From Frankia sp. AgB1.9 (GTDB lineage Bacteria > Actinomycetota > Actinomycetes > Frankiales > Frankiaceae), in the NCBI RefSeq assembly GCF_016786355.1, contig NZ_JADWYX010000034.1:24574-88573 (forward strand): 64,000 nucleotides of DNA, read 5' to 3'. Of this stretch, positions 33,573 through 42,348 are shown piece after piece (within the stretch, counting starts at the first letter, position 1; the number at the start of each line of letters is the position of its first letter). The translations under genes were made by a program, and so were the position numbers. The notes beneath the pieces were generated by a model, which was not told the origin of the DNA, did no database searches, and saw only the letters and a list, made by a program, of their open reading frames with translations.

Positions 33573-33721
33573 TACCCAGTCCATTCGACCAGACGCTATC
33601 GGTGAGCCCGCGCCTCTTCGTGACCGGCGCCCCTCACCACCACCGGCAGTTGTTTCCCGCTGCCTCTCCCGAGCAAAAGAAGAAATTCCACCGACGTGTC
33701 GACAGAAATGGGGAAGCTTCC

Positions 33722-35287
33722 ATGAGGAAGAACTACAGACGAGGGGCCGTCGTGCTCGCCACGATGGCTCTGGCCGGCGCTTCGCTGGCCGCCTGCGGTG
33801 GCGGTTCCGGCGGCGGCGCCGGGGGCAGCCGGGTCGTGATCGGCATTGTCCAGGTCCCGCACACCCTCGACCCGCAGCAGGTCTCCGACATCCAGAACGA
33901 CGAGGCGATCACGAGCATGTACGACACGCTCGTGACCTTCGACGCGAACGGGAAGCTGGTCAGCGGCCTGTCGACGTCCTGGGAGTACGCGCCCGACGGC
34001 AAGAGCATCTCGTTCACGCTGCACGACGGCGCCAAGTTCCACAGCGGGAATCCGGTGACGGCCGCCGACGTGGCCTACACGCTGAACCGCATAAAGAAGG
34101 TCAACACCGGGGTCGCGGCGTACATGCAGGACTTCGCGAGTGCCACGGCCACCGACGGGACGCATCTGACGATCAGCCTCACGCAGCCTGACCTGCAGTT
34201 CATCGGCGTGCTGAGCAAGGTCTACATCCTGGACTCGAAGCTCGTGGGCCAGCACGAGGGCAGCGACGAGGCGCAGAGCTGGCTGGCGACCAACGACGCC
34301 GGCTCGGGGCCGTACGACCTCGCCGGGTACAAAGCGAACTCCAACCTCGACCTCACGCTCGACACGTCCTACTGGAACTTCGACGCGACGCGCCCGCAGA
34401 ACCTCAACTTCCGCTACATCGCCGAGAACAGCACGTTGGCCAGCGAGCTGAGGAACGGCGGGGTCGACGTCGTCGCCCAGCTCGACGCGACCAACCTCAA
34501 GCAGTTCCAGAACAACCCGTCCTACAAGGTCACGGTGCTGCCGACCCTGAACGAGACGATGGTCATCATGAACACGGCGGGTGGCGTGACCGCCGACCCG
34601 CGGGTTCGCGAGGCCATCCAGCTCGCCTATGACTACCAGGGCCACCTCGGCACCATCCTGGGCGGCGCGGGACAGGTGGCGACTGGCCTCGTCTCCCCGG
34701 CCGTCGCGTGTGGCGTCCACGGCGCTCCGAGCACGCAGAACGTGGCGAAGGCGAAGCAGCTCGTGCAGGACGCCGGCGCCACCGGAAAGAGCCTGACGCT
34801 GATGTACCAGCCGGTCTTCCAGGAGCACACGCAGGCGGCAACGCTGATGCAGACCGACCTCAAGGCGATCGGCCTGAACCTGACGCTCAAGCAGGTCACG
34901 TTCCCGCAGTACCTGCAGATGGTGAGCTCGGCTGACACCGAGCCCGACCTCGCCATGGTCTGGGACTCGCCGAACTACCCGCAGATCGGCGCCTGGCTTC
35001 AGCAGAGGTTCGCCAGCAAGTCGATCGGGACGACGAACCTGGCCCGTTACAGCAACCCCAAGGCCGACGAGCTGATCGCCGCCGGAGCGGAGGCGACGGA
35101 CGCGACGACCGCCTGCTCGGACTTCAACCAGGCGCAGCACCTGATCCTCGACGACCACGTCGCCGTGACCATCGCCAACCCGGCGACCCCGGTCGTCACC
35201 GACACGAAGGTGAAGCCGTTCGGCTTCGACCCGTCGTTCGTCATCTTCAACCCGAAGCTCATCCGCCTGGCGTCCGGCGCCAACTAA
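33722..35287 (+). CDS. Dpp/Opp-type substrate-binding lipoprotein (SBP family 5)
   Basis: A 521-residue receptor lipoprotein, lipobox SLAAC with Cys25 followed by a Gly/Ser linker. It shows the SBP_bac_5 pattern: TLDPQQVSDIQNDEAITSMY, LVSGLSTSWEYAPDGKSISF, HDGAKFHSGNPVTAADVAYT, and LDTSYWNFDATRPQNLNFRY. Family members bring in di- or oligopeptides, nickel, opines, sugars or other bulky polar solutes. Start: ATG at 33722 behind GGGGAAG; the frame is open further upstream without a better site. A long hairpin follows the stop, before the permease gene. It is the first gene of a complete five-gene importer. Confidence 0.92.
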   Translation: MRKNYRRGAVVLATMALAGASLAACGGGSGGGAGGSRVVIGIVQVPHTLDPQQVSDIQNDEAITSMYDTLVTFDANGKLVSGLSTSWEYAPDGKSISFTLHDGAKFHSGNPVTAADVAYTLNRIKKVNTGVAAYMQDFASATATDGTHLTISLTQPDLQFIGVLSKVYILDSKLVGQHEGSDEAQSWLATNDAGSGPYDLAGYKANSNLDLTLDTSYWNFDATRPQNLNFRYIAENSTLASELRNGGVDVVAQLDATNLKQFQNNPSYKVTVLPTLNETMVIMNTAGGVTADPRVREAIQLAYDYQGHLGTILGGAGQVATGLVSPAVACGVHGAPSTQNVAKAKQLVQDAGATGKSLTLMYQPVFQEHTQAATLMQTDLKAIGLNLTLKQVTFPQYLQMVSSADTEPDLAMVWDSPNYPQIGAWLQQRFASKSIGTTNLARYSNPKADELIAAGAEATDATTACSDFNQAQHLILDDHVAVTIANPATPVVTDTKVKPFGFDPSFVIFNPKLIRLASGAN

Positions 35288-35293
35288 CTGGCC

Positions 35294-35331
35294 CCGTGGG
35301 TCCCGGGCCGAGGCAGTCCCGGGACCCACGG
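35294..35331 (+). terminator. 14-bp stem-loop between receptor and permease genes
   Basis: CCGTGGGTCCCGGG (35294-35307) pairs perfectly with 35318-35331 around a 10-base loop, starting 7 bases after the receptor stop. Such hairpins let the receptor be made in excess over the membrane components by partial termination or 3'-end protection. Confidence 0.78.
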
Positions 35332-35352
35332 CCCTCACGGGTAGGCAGGTCA

Positions 35353-36378
35353 ATGAGAAATTTCGTGGTGGCGCGGCTCGGCCAGGCGATTCTCTGCGTA
35401 TGGGGTGTCGTCACGATCGTGTTCGCCCTCACCAAGGTGATTCCCGGCGACCCTGCGCGGATCGCCGCGGGCCAGACGGCGACTCCCGCGCAGATCGAGC
35501 AGGCCAGGGCCGCGCTTGGTCTGAACCACCCGTGGATCGTCCAGTACCTCGACTTCATCGGACGGGCCTTCCGGGGCGACCTCGGTACCTCGACGGTCAC
35601 CCACCAGCCCGTGTTGCACGACCTGGCGCAGACCATTCCGACGACCATTCAGCTGGTCGCGCTCGGACTGCTGATCATTATCGTGCTCGGCATCCCGATC
35701 GGGGTGCTGGCCGCCTACTTCGAGAACAGGCCGGTTGACGGCGGGCTCCGCGTCCTCCTTGCCTTCCTGGGTGGCGCACCGGTGTTCTGGGTCGCCATCC
35801 TGATTCAGTTCGTCTTCGCGGCGAAGCTCCGTATCGTCCCGATCTCCGGCTCCAACGACTACGGGCTGGCCCCGGCGCACCACACGGGGTTCACGCTGAT
35901 CGACTCGGTCGTCGACGGCAATGCCCCCGCGTTCTTCAACTCGCTGACGCATCTGCTGCTGCCGGCGTTCGCGCTGGCCGCGCCCTTCCTGGCACACCTC
36001 GCGCGCAACGTTCGGACCACCATGATCGGAGCGCTCCGCACCGACTACGTGACATTCGCCCACTCCAAGGGCCTCGACACGCGGCGGGTCGTGTTCCATC
36101 ACGCGCTGCGCGCCACCCTGGCCTCTTCGATCACGATGCTCGGGATGCAGTTCGGCTGGATGATCGGCTCCGCGCTGCTCGTCGAGACCGTCTTCGGACT
36201 GCCCGGAGTCGGGACGTACCTCAATCAGGCCGTCCTGAGCCAGGACATCTTCGCCGTGCTCGGCGGCGTACTGGTCATCGGTGTCGTCTTCATCGTCAGC
36301 AGCCTGATCGTCGACCTGGTGCAGATCAGATTCGACCCGCGGGTACGCGCCGCGATGCTGGCGGAGGCGGCGCGATGA
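35353..36378 (+). CDS. Dpp/Opp-type ABC permease (DppB-like)
   Basis: A 341-residue permease with about six helices. The N-terminus MRNFVVARLGQAILCVWGVV and the segment FALTKVIPGDPARIAAG followed by LGLNHPWIVQYLDFIGRAFR are signatures of DppB/OppB. The EAA-type loop interacting with the ATPases lies in DYVTFAHSKGLDTRRVVFHH. Start: ATG at 35353 shortly after GTAGGCAGG; the frame is open to 35296 inside the hairpin. It overlaps the second permease gene by four bases. Confidence 0.92.
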   Translation: MRNFVVARLGQAILCVWGVVTIVFALTKVIPGDPARIAAGQTATPAQIEQARAALGLNHPWIVQYLDFIGRAFRGDLGTSTVTHQPVLHDLAQTIPTTIQLVALGLLIIIVLGIPIGVLAAYFENRPVDGGLRVLLAFLGGAPVFWVAILIQFVFAAKLRIVPISGSNDYGLAPAHHTGFTLIDSVVDGNAPAFFNSLTHLLLPAFALAAPFLAHLARNVRTTMIGALRTDYVTFAHSKGLDTRRVVFHHALRATLASSITMLGMQFGWMIGSALLVETVFGLPGVGTYLNQAVLSQDIFAVLGGVLVIGVVFIVSSLIVDLVQIRFDPRVRAAMLAEAAR

Positions 36379-37295
36379 ACAACGCGAACCCGGACATCAC
36401 CTTCGCCGCGCCGCGCCGGCTGCCCAGGCTGGAGACGAGACGGCTGGTCGGCGCGCCCGCGCGAGCGCTGCGCGGCCTCGCCGGCCGGCACGCCCCGTGG
36501 CTGGACCGAATCGCGGTCGGGATTCTCTGCCTCGTCCTGCTGGTCTCGGTCGTCGGTGCCTTCTGGCGCCCGGCCGATCCGTACACCGCCGATCCGAAGA
36601 CCGCGCTGCTCGGCCCCAGCGCCCACCACCTCTTCGGCACCGATGACGTCGGGCGGGACGTGCTCTCGCGCATGCTCGCGGGCGCTCCGGAAACGCTGCT
36701 CGCGGCGCTCGGCATAACGTTGCTGGCGACGCTCGTCGGCGTCGTCCTGGCCTCCGTCGCCGCGTTGTCGCCGCGGTGGCTCGACGCCGCGGTCATGCGG
36801 CTCTGCGACATCACGATGGCGCTGCCGACGCTCGTGTTGGCGCTGGGCATCGCGGCCGCGCTCGGTCCGTCGAACCGCTCCCTGACCATCGCCATGGTGC
36901 TCTCACTGTGGCCGGGCACGGCCCGGCTGGCACGCACGACTATCCGGGAGACCATGTCCCAGCCGTATATCGAGACGGCGCGACGGATGGGGGCGGGCCG
37001 GCTCTCGCTGCTGTTCCGGCACATCCTGCCCAACTCACTGGACCAGATCGTCGTCACCGCCAGCATGGAGATCGGCGGCGCCATCGTGATCATGGCGGGT
37101 CTGGCCTTCATTGGCGTGGGCGCGCCTCCACCAGATGCCAACTGGGGATCCATGGTGGCCGAAGGGCAGTCGTACATGACCACCGCGTGGTGGATCTCGA
37201 TGTTCCCCGGTCTCGTGATCACGCTTTCCGCGATGGCCTTCGGCGTCATCGGCGACGCGATCCGTGTCCGTATCGATCCGGCGATGGTCCGATGA
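36375..37295 (+). CDS. Dpp/Opp-type ABC permease (DppC-like)
   Basis: A 306-residue permease, the second membrane subunit. The first helix (about 45-67) is followed by the family sequence ADPYTADPKTALLGPSAHHL and GTDDVGRDVLSRMLAGAPET. The ATPase-contact loop is PYIETARRMGAGRLSLLFRH ILPN. Five further helices follow, ending with FGVIGDAIRVRIDP. The ATG overlaps the DppB-like stop, and the gene's own stop overlaps the next ATP-binding gene, so all importer parts are translationally coupled. Confidence 0.92.
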   Translation: MNNANPDITFAAPRRLPRLETRRLVGAPARALRGLAGRHAPWLDRIAVGILCLVLLVSVVGAFWRPADPYTADPKTALLGPSAHHLFGTDDVGRDVLSRMLAGAPETLLAALGITLLATLVGVVLASVAALSPRWLDAAVMRLCDITMALPTLVLALGIAAALGPSNRSLTIAMVLSLWPGTARLARTTIRETMSQPYIETARRMGAGRLSLLFRHILPNSLDQIVVTASMEIGGAIVIMAGLAFIGVGAPPPDANWGSMVAEGQSYMTTAWWISMFPGLVITLSAMAFGVIGDAIRVRIDPAMVR

Positions 37296-38191
37296 AGCCC
37301 CGCGCGATCGATCGCGACATCGAGCCTTTCCTGCGCGTCCGGAACCTGCGGGCCTCCGTCGCCGCGCCGAGACACCGACCGGAGTTCGGCGAACGCGAAC
37401 TCGTCAGGGGCATCGACCTCGACGTCTGGCCCGGAGAACGGGTGGCGCTCGTCGGCGAGTCCGGTTCGGGGAAGTCGGTGACCGCCCGCGGCATCCTCCA
37501 GCTCGACCCCTCCATCCGGCTCACCGGTTCGGTCGAGGTGGCCCGGCAACAGCTGATCGGCGCCGCGCCGAACACGGTCCGGGGAATACGTGGCCGGGTG
37601 GCCTCGATGGTCTTTCAGGACCCGATGACGGCACTGAATCCTGTGCTGACGGTGGGCGACCAGGTGGCCGAGCCGTTGCGGCTCGCCGGAACCTCCCGCA
37701 AGGAGGCCATGAGGCAGGCCGCCGACATGCTCGACCGGCTCGGGGTGCCCAACGCACGAGCCCGACTCGGCGCGTATCCGCAGGAGTTCTCCGGCGGCAT
37801 GCGCCAACGGGTCGTGCTCGCGGCGGCGCTCATCGGCCAGCCCTCGTTGCTGATCGCGGACGAGCCCACGACGGCGTTGGACGTCCTGATGCAGGAGCAG
37901 ATCCTCGACCTCATCGTGCGGCAGTCCGACGACCTGCGGCTCGCGGTCCTTCTCATCACCCACGACCTCGGTCTGGTGGCGGGCGCGACGGACCGGGTCT
38001 ACGTGATGCGCTCAGGCGAGATCGTCGAGGAGGCGCTGGTCGACGATCTCTTCGCCCACCCCGAGCACCCGTACACCCGCGCTCTTCTCGGCGCGGTTCC
38101 GACCCTCGACCACGACCCGGAAATACCACTTACGCCGGTGCCGGCGGCCGGGGCGGAACCCGAGCAATTCCTACCGAGGAGCCGTCGATGA
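37292..38191 (+). CDS. Dpp/Opp-type ABC ATP-binding protein (DppD-like)
   Basis: A 299-residue ATPase. Walker A GESGSGKS at 55-62, Q-loop in VFQDPMTALNPVLTVGDQVA, signature FSGGMRQRV, Walker B LLIADEPTTALD, and H-loop ITHDLGLVAG. The C-terminus has the oligopeptide-importer pattern HPEHPYTRALLGAVP. At 299 residues it lacks the longer C-terminal extension some members carry. ATG at 37292 overlaps the permease stop. It pairs with the next ATPase to form the importer motor. Confidence 0.93.
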   Translation: MKPRAIDRDIEPFLRVRNLRASVAAPRHRPEFGERELVRGIDLDVWPGERVALVGESGSGKSVTARGILQLDPSIRLTGSVEVARQQLIGAAPNTVRGIRGRVASMVFQDPMTALNPVLTVGDQVAEPLRLAGTSRKEAMRQAADMLDRLGVPNARARLGAYPQEFSGGMRQRVVLAAALIGQPSLLIADEPTTALDVLMQEQILDLIVRQSDDLRLAVLLITHDLGLVAGATDRVYVMRSGEIVEEALVDDLFAHPEHPYTRALLGAVPTLDHDPEIPLTPVPAAGAEPEQFLPRSRR

Positions 38192-39009
38192 GCGCGCTGC
38201 TGGAGGTGGACGGCCTCACCAAGTCCTTCGGTCGCGGACGGAAACGCCACGAGGTGCTTCACGACGTGTCGTTCTCGGTACCCGAGGGACGCGTCGTCGG
38301 CATCGTCGGCCAGTCAGGATCAGGAAAGACGACAGCCGTTCGCTGCGTGCTCGGCCTCGACCGGCCGGACGCGGGCGCGGTGCGGTACGACGGCTTCGAC
38401 GTCCTGGCCGCCGGGCGTGCGCAGCGGCGACGTTTCCAGACGGAAGTACAGACGGTGTCGCAGGACCCGTATACGAGCCTCGATCCCCGCATGCGGGTTG
38501 AGAGGATCGTCGGGGAACCGCTGTGGATCGGTGGCCTGCGTGACCGCGCCGAGCTGCGGGCCCGCGCTCTGGAGGCTCTGACGCTGGTCGGGCTTCCCGA
38601 CGACGCCGGCAGCCGTCTCCCGCGGGCGTTCTCGGGCGGGCAGCGCCAGCGCATCGCCATTGCCCGCGCCCTCATCACGAAACCCCGCCTGCTGGTGTGC
38701 GACGAGGCGGTCTCGGCGCTGGACGTCTCCGTGCAGGCCGAGATCCTGAATCTCATCCGGGCGATGCAGCGGCAGTTGTCCCTTTCGGTGCTGTTCGTCG
38801 CGCACGACCTCGCGGTTGTCAAATACCTGTGCGAGCAGGTCGTCGTCATGTCCGAGGGCCGCGTGGTCGAGGCCGGGAGCCGGGACGAGATCTACGACGC
38901 CCCGGCGACCGAGTACACCCGGCGACTTCTCGCGGCTGTCCCGCGCACCGATCCGGCCGCCGAGCGGGCCCGACGCCACGCTCGGCTTTCCGCCGGAGCA
39001 GGTCGGTGA
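38188..39009 (+). CDS. Dpp/Opp-type ABC ATP-binding protein (DppF-like)
   Basis: A 273-residue ATPase, the second motor subunit. Walker A GQSGSGKT at 41-48, Q-loop VSQDPYTSLDPRMRVERIVG, signature FSGGQRQRI, Walker B LLVCDEAVSALDVSVQ (the DEAVSALD variant usual for DppF/OppF), and H-loop VAHDLAVVKYL. ATG at 38188 overlaps the DppD-like stop. The enzyme gene for the MmgE/PrpD protein follows within about 45 bases, so importer and catabolic genes appear to form one transcription unit. Confidence 0.93.
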   Translation: MSALLEVDGLTKSFGRGRKRHEVLHDVSFSVPEGRVVGIVGQSGSGKTTAVRCVLGLDRPDAGAVRYDGFDVLAAGRAQRRRFQTEVQTVSQDPYTSLDPRMRVERIVGEPLWIGGLRDRAELRARALEALTLVGLPDDAGSRLPRAFSGGQRQRIAIARALITKPRLLVCDEAVSALDVSVQAEILNLIRAMQRQLSLSVLFVAHDLAVVKYLCEQVVVMSEGRVVEAGSRDEIYDAPATEYTRRLLAAVPRTDPAAERARRHARLSAGAGR

Positions 39010-39052
39010 GCGCCGTCGTACCCGGAGCATCCTGCCCTGGGGCGGAGCTCCG

Positions 39053-40459
39053 TTGACTGAGCGTCCGCCGGTGACCCGCAGGCTGGCCGCGTTCGCGGCC
39101 GGTTTGCTTTTCGAGGACCTGCCGAGCTCAACCGTGGCGATGGCCAAGATGCACGCCCTCAACATCGTGACCGCCGCCATGACCGGTTCGACGCTGCCGG
39201 CGGCGGCCAGCGTCCTCGCGGTCCACCTACGCGCGGGCGGCGTGCCCGAGAGCTCGGTCATCGGCAGCGAACGGCGCCTGCCTCGCGCGGCCGCGGCGGC
39301 GGTCAACGCCCATTCCGCCTACTGCACGATGAACGACGACAGCTTCATGGAAGGCGACCTGCACCCCGGCCACTCGTCGGTGACCGCCGCGCTGGCGGTC
39401 GCCGAGTCGGTGGGAGCCGGTGGGAAGGACTTCCTGGTCGCGCTCGTGGCCGGAATCGAAGTCGGCTGCAGGATAGGCGCGTCGCTGTGCCAGACCCAGG
39501 AGTCCCACAAGGCCCGGGCGGGCTGGCACTGCAACCTGGGTGACACGTTCGTCGCGGCCATCGCGGCCGGCAGACTCCTCGGGCTGAGCGAAGACCAGTT
39601 CGTCGCCGCGATCGGGATCGCGGCGACCGCCGCGGCCGGGCTGAACGAGGTGATGAATCCTCCGCCCTCGCAGGTGTGGCCCTGGGACGGCGGCCGCAAC
39701 ACCGGTCAGGGGGTCCTCGCCGCCGAACTGGCCCTGGCCGGAATGACCGCGGGCACCACCGCGCTCGAGGGGCCTCAGGGCTTCATCGAGATGTTCACCG
39801 GCGGTCGAGCGGAGCCCGTCGCGTTCGACCGCGCGCTCCGAGGCCTGCACTCCGAATGGATCAGCGAACAGCTGCTCATCAAGACGCGCTCCGCCTCCGT
39901 GATGACCCACAGCGCCATCGACGCGGCGCAGCACCTCGTGCTGCACCACGGCATCGCCCTGGCGGAGATCGAGACCATCGAGGTCCGGACAAACAGGTGG
40001 ACGGTCGAGAAGCTCTGCCATCGAGACGTCCCGGACTTCAACGTCTCGGTGTTCAGCCTGCCGTTCGCCATCGCCCTGGCGATCCTGACCGGTGATCAGC
40101 TCTCGCCGCCGAGCATTCATCACGCCTATCTCGACAACGTCGAGATCAGGGCTCTGATGAATCGTGTTGTCGCGATCGAGGATCCCGAGATCGACAAGGT
40201 CTTCGGCTTCTCGTTGCCCGCGGACGTCACGGTGCGGACCACGGACGGTCGCCACTACCGGGCTCGTGAGGACATCCCGTCTGGCCAGTATCCGGACAAG
40301 CCACTCGATTCACGGGTGTTCGAGCGAAAGCTCCACCTCAACGCCGCGCCCCTGTTGCGGGCCGACCGGGTCGACCGACTGATCGCCTGGGTCTCGGACG
40401 AGCTGGTCGGCGCCCGCGCCCTGGAACCGTTCGCCCGGCTCATCGCCCCATCCAGCTGA
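39053..40459 (+). CDS. MmgE/PrpD family protein
   Basis: About 468 residues of the MmgE/PrpD family, which includes 2-methylcitrate dehydratase, cis-aconitate decarboxylase and iminodisuccinate epimerase. Typical blocks: LAAFAAGLLFEDLPSSTVAM, AYCTMNDDSFMEGDLHPGHS (active-site Asp/His region), ALVAGIEVGCRIGASL, and KTRSASVMTHSAIDAAQHLV. The start is uncertain: TTG at 39053 (GGCGGAG upstream) or GTG at 39071; both give normal length. The reaction is probably a dehydration or epimerisation of a polycarboxylate, possibly an imino acid given the nitrogen-related neighbours. Confidence 0.88.
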   Translation: MTERPPVTRRLAAFAAGLLFEDLPSSTVAMAKMHALNIVTAAMTGSTLPAAASVLAVHLRAGGVPESSVIGSERRLPRAAAAAVNAHSAYCTMNDDSFMEGDLHPGHSSVTAALAVAESVGAGGKDFLVALVAGIEVGCRIGASLCQTQESHKARAGWHCNLGDTFVAAIAAGRLLGLSEDQFVAAIGIAATAAAGLNEVMNPPPSQVWPWDGGRNTGQGVLAAELALAGMTAGTTALEGPQGFIEMFTGGRAEPVAFDRALRGLHSEWISEQLLIKTRSASVMTHSAIDAAQHLVLHHGIALAEIETIEVRTNRWTVEKLCHRDVPDFNVSVFSLPFAIALAILTGDQLSPPSIHHAYLDNVEIRALMNRVVAIEDPEIDKVFGFSLPADVTVRTTDGRHYRAREDIPSGQYPDKPLDSRVFERKLHLNAAPLLRADRVDRLIAWVSDELVGARALEPFARLIAPSS

Positions 40460-40489
40460 CGACCTGGAACCCGACGCAAAGGAATTCCG

Positions 40490-40954
40490 ATGACCATCTC
40501 TCTGCAGGACGCGATGAAGCGCTCGCTGGAGCTCGCGGCCGAAGCTGCCGCCGCGGGCGACCACCCGTACGGCGCCGTGCTCATCACCGCCGACGGCCAG
40601 GCCGTCGAGGAGCGCAACCGGGTCGTGACGACGTCGGACCCCACGGCCCACGCGGAGAGCATGGCGATCCGGGTGGCCGCAGGGAAGTGGGGAATCGACC
40701 TGTCGGGCGCCACGATGGTGGCCTCCTACGAGCCGTGCCCGATGTGCTGTGGGGCGATTCTCGAAGCCGGCGTCGCGGTCCTCGCCATCGGCCAGCGGCG
40801 GACGGTCGGAGCGGCGCCGCTCGGCCGCTACACGGTCGAGAACCTCCTCGAACTCCTCGACCGCCCGCACGCCCTTCAGGTGGTGACGGAGGTATTCGGG
40901 GACGAGGCCGCGGCCTTCTACGCGACGGTCGACGCGACGACCGAAGTGGCCTGA
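40490..40954 (+). CDS. Zinc-dependent nucleoside/base deaminase
   Basis: A 154-residue hydrolytic deaminase of the cytidine/deoxycytidylate-deaminase fold (tRNA adenosine deaminase and guanine deaminase branch). The zinc site is His54 with catalytic Glu56 in AHAES, and Cys83/Cys86 in EPCPMCCGAIL. Start: ATG at 40490 with AAAGGAA upstream. Substrates of this branch include guanine, cytosine, adenosine in tRNA and related N-heterocycles. Its place between MmgE/PrpD and amidohydrolase genes argues for a small-molecule heterocycle or amidine, not tRNA. Confidence 0.9.
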   Translation: MTISLQDAMKRSLELAAEAAAAGDHPYGAVLITADGQAVEERNRVVTTSDPTAHAESMAIRVAAGKWGIDLSGATMVASYEPCPMCCGAILEAGVAVLAIGQRRTVGAAPLGRYTVENLLELLDRPHALQVVTEVFGDEAAAFYATVDATTEVA

Positions 40955-40955
40955 C

Positions 40956-42299
40956 GTGGAGCCGACCCGGCGGTCCTTCCCGACCGCGAGCCAGGCCTTC
41001 CTCGCCAAGCGGATCTTCACCGCCGTCGGCGCCGAGGGCACGCTGATCGAGGACGCCGCGCTCGTTCTCGACGACAACCAGATCCTCTACGTCGGACCAG
41101 CGCGAGACGTCGACCTCGTCGCGGTGCCGGCCAATGACCTGGGCGACGTCACCGTGCTTCCCGGCCTGGTCGACGCGCACGCCCACCTGACCCTGCCAGC
41201 CGACAAACGCAACTACGAGCAGGTCCACCAGGATCCGGACGAGATGCTCGCCCTGGTCTGCGTCATGAACCTGCGGAAACACCTGGCGGCAGGGGTGACG
41301 ACCATTCGTGACAACGGCGGGAGAAACCGGGTCACCTTCACCGTGCGCGACGCCATCCGGCGCGGCTACCTGGCGGGTCCCCGCCTGCTGCTCTGCGGTC
41401 GTCCGGTCACGCAGCGACTCGGCCACTTCTACTTCTGCGGCGGCACGGCGGACGGCCCGGTCGAGATTCGGGCGACGGTACGAGCCCTCGTCGCGGAAGG
41501 CGCCGACCACATCAAGATCATGGCCTCGGGAGGCGCCACCCTGGGCAATCTGCCGTACTACGCCGCCTACACCGTCGAGGAGATGAAGGCGGCCGTCGAC
41601 GCCGCGCACGACCTCGGCCGGCTCACCACGGGCCACTGCCGGGCCACGCAGTCGATGCGCTACGCCCTGGAGGCCGGATTCGACGCGATCGAACACGCGG
41701 AGTTCCTGGAGGCAGATCTCTCGCGCAAGGCCAACCTCGGGGCGCACCACAATCTCCAGGGCGGCCAAAGCGTCTACGACGGGCGGCTGGCGCAGCAGCT
41801 CCTCGAAGCCGGCACGTTCATCAGCACCACCCTGCAATGCGGGGGATATGACACGGTCGTCGACCTGAGGGACAAGAAAGACGCTGTTGGCCTTACCGAG
41901 CAGGAGCAGGGGCAGCTTGACGCCCTGCAGTTCTACTTCGAGCAGAAGGTCGGCAACTTCAGCCACCTGATCAAGGACGGCTTCGTCGGCAAGCTCGCCA
42001 TCAGCAGCGATGCCGGTCCCTTCGACACTGCGTTCGGCCGCATGGATCTCGGGCTGTGCCTCGGTGTCGAAGGCGGAATGACGACCCGGCAGGCACTGGT
42101 CGCGGCGACGAGGATCGGCGCCGAGCTCTGCGGCGTCGCCGATGAGGTCGGAACCCTGGAGCCAGGGAAGCTGGCCGACTTCTTCGCCGTCGACGGCGAC
42201 CCGACTCGGAACATCGCCGACATCGCGAAAGTGACGGGAGTCTGGGCCGACGGGCACCTGAGGTCCCACGGACCGGGCGTCGGCGTCGACTGGCCGTGA
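40956..42299 (+). CDS. Metal-dependent amidohydrolase (imidazolonepropionase-like)
   Basis: A 447-residue enzyme of the amidohydrolase superfamily. First metal motif VDAHAHLTLP, a lysine or carboxylated-lysine region in EGADHIKIMASGGATL, histidines in TTGHCRATQ and AIEHAEFL, and the final metal Asp in LAISSDAGPFDTAFG. C-terminal beta domain GTLEPGKLADFFAVDGDPTR. It would open an amide, lactam or cyclic imidate ring. Start: GTG at 40956, one base after the deaminase stop. It is the last gene of the block; a hairpin lies between it and the convergent Uma2 gene. Confidence 0.9.
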   Translation: MEPTRRSFPTASQAFLAKRIFTAVGAEGTLIEDAALVLDDNQILYVGPARDVDLVAVPANDLGDVTVLPGLVDAHAHLTLPADKRNYEQVHQDPDEMLALVCVMNLRKHLAAGVTTIRDNGGRNRVTFTVRDAIRRGYLAGPRLLLCGRPVTQRLGHFYFCGGTADGPVEIRATVRALVAEGADHIKIMASGGATLGNLPYYAAYTVEEMKAAVDAAHDLGRLTTGHCRATQSMRYALEAGFDAIEHAEFLEADLSRKANLGAHHNLQGGQSVYDGRLAQQLLEAGTFISTTLQCGGYDTVVDLRDKKDAVGLTEQEQGQLDALQFYFEQKVGNFSHLIKDGFVGKLAISSDAGPFDTAFGRMDLGLCLGVEGGMTTRQALVAATRIGAELCGVADEVGTLEPGKLADFFAVDGDPTRNIADIAKVTGVWADGHLRSHGPGVGVDWP

Positions 42300-42304
42300 G
42301 CAAA

Positions 42305-42344
42305 CGCCCGCGCGGCTCGGCTGAACCGCGGCCTCCCGTGGGCG
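42305..42344. terminator. Hairpin between convergent amidohydrolase and Uma2 genes
   Basis: CGCCCGCG (42305-42312) pairs with CGTGGGCG (42337-42344) with one wobble, in the 49-base gap between two convergent stop codons. Probably a bidirectional terminator. Confidence 0.45.
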
Positions 42345-42348
42345 GCGG

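Noticed and set aside
33596..35353. Long leftward open frame (585 codons) opposite the Dpp-type receptor gene
   Set aside because: It is an antisense shadow of a strongly supported gene; its composition is Arg/Val/Gly-rich with no motif, and it appears because of high G+C third-position bias.
36326..37963. Leftward 545-codon frame opposite the importer permease and ATPase genes
   Set aside because: Shadow of four overlapping ABC genes with firm motifs.
40584..42269. Long leftward open frame (561 codons) opposite the deaminase and amidohydrolase genes
   Set aside because: Antisense shadow; the rightward genes carry intact zinc and metal motifs and operon-like spacing.
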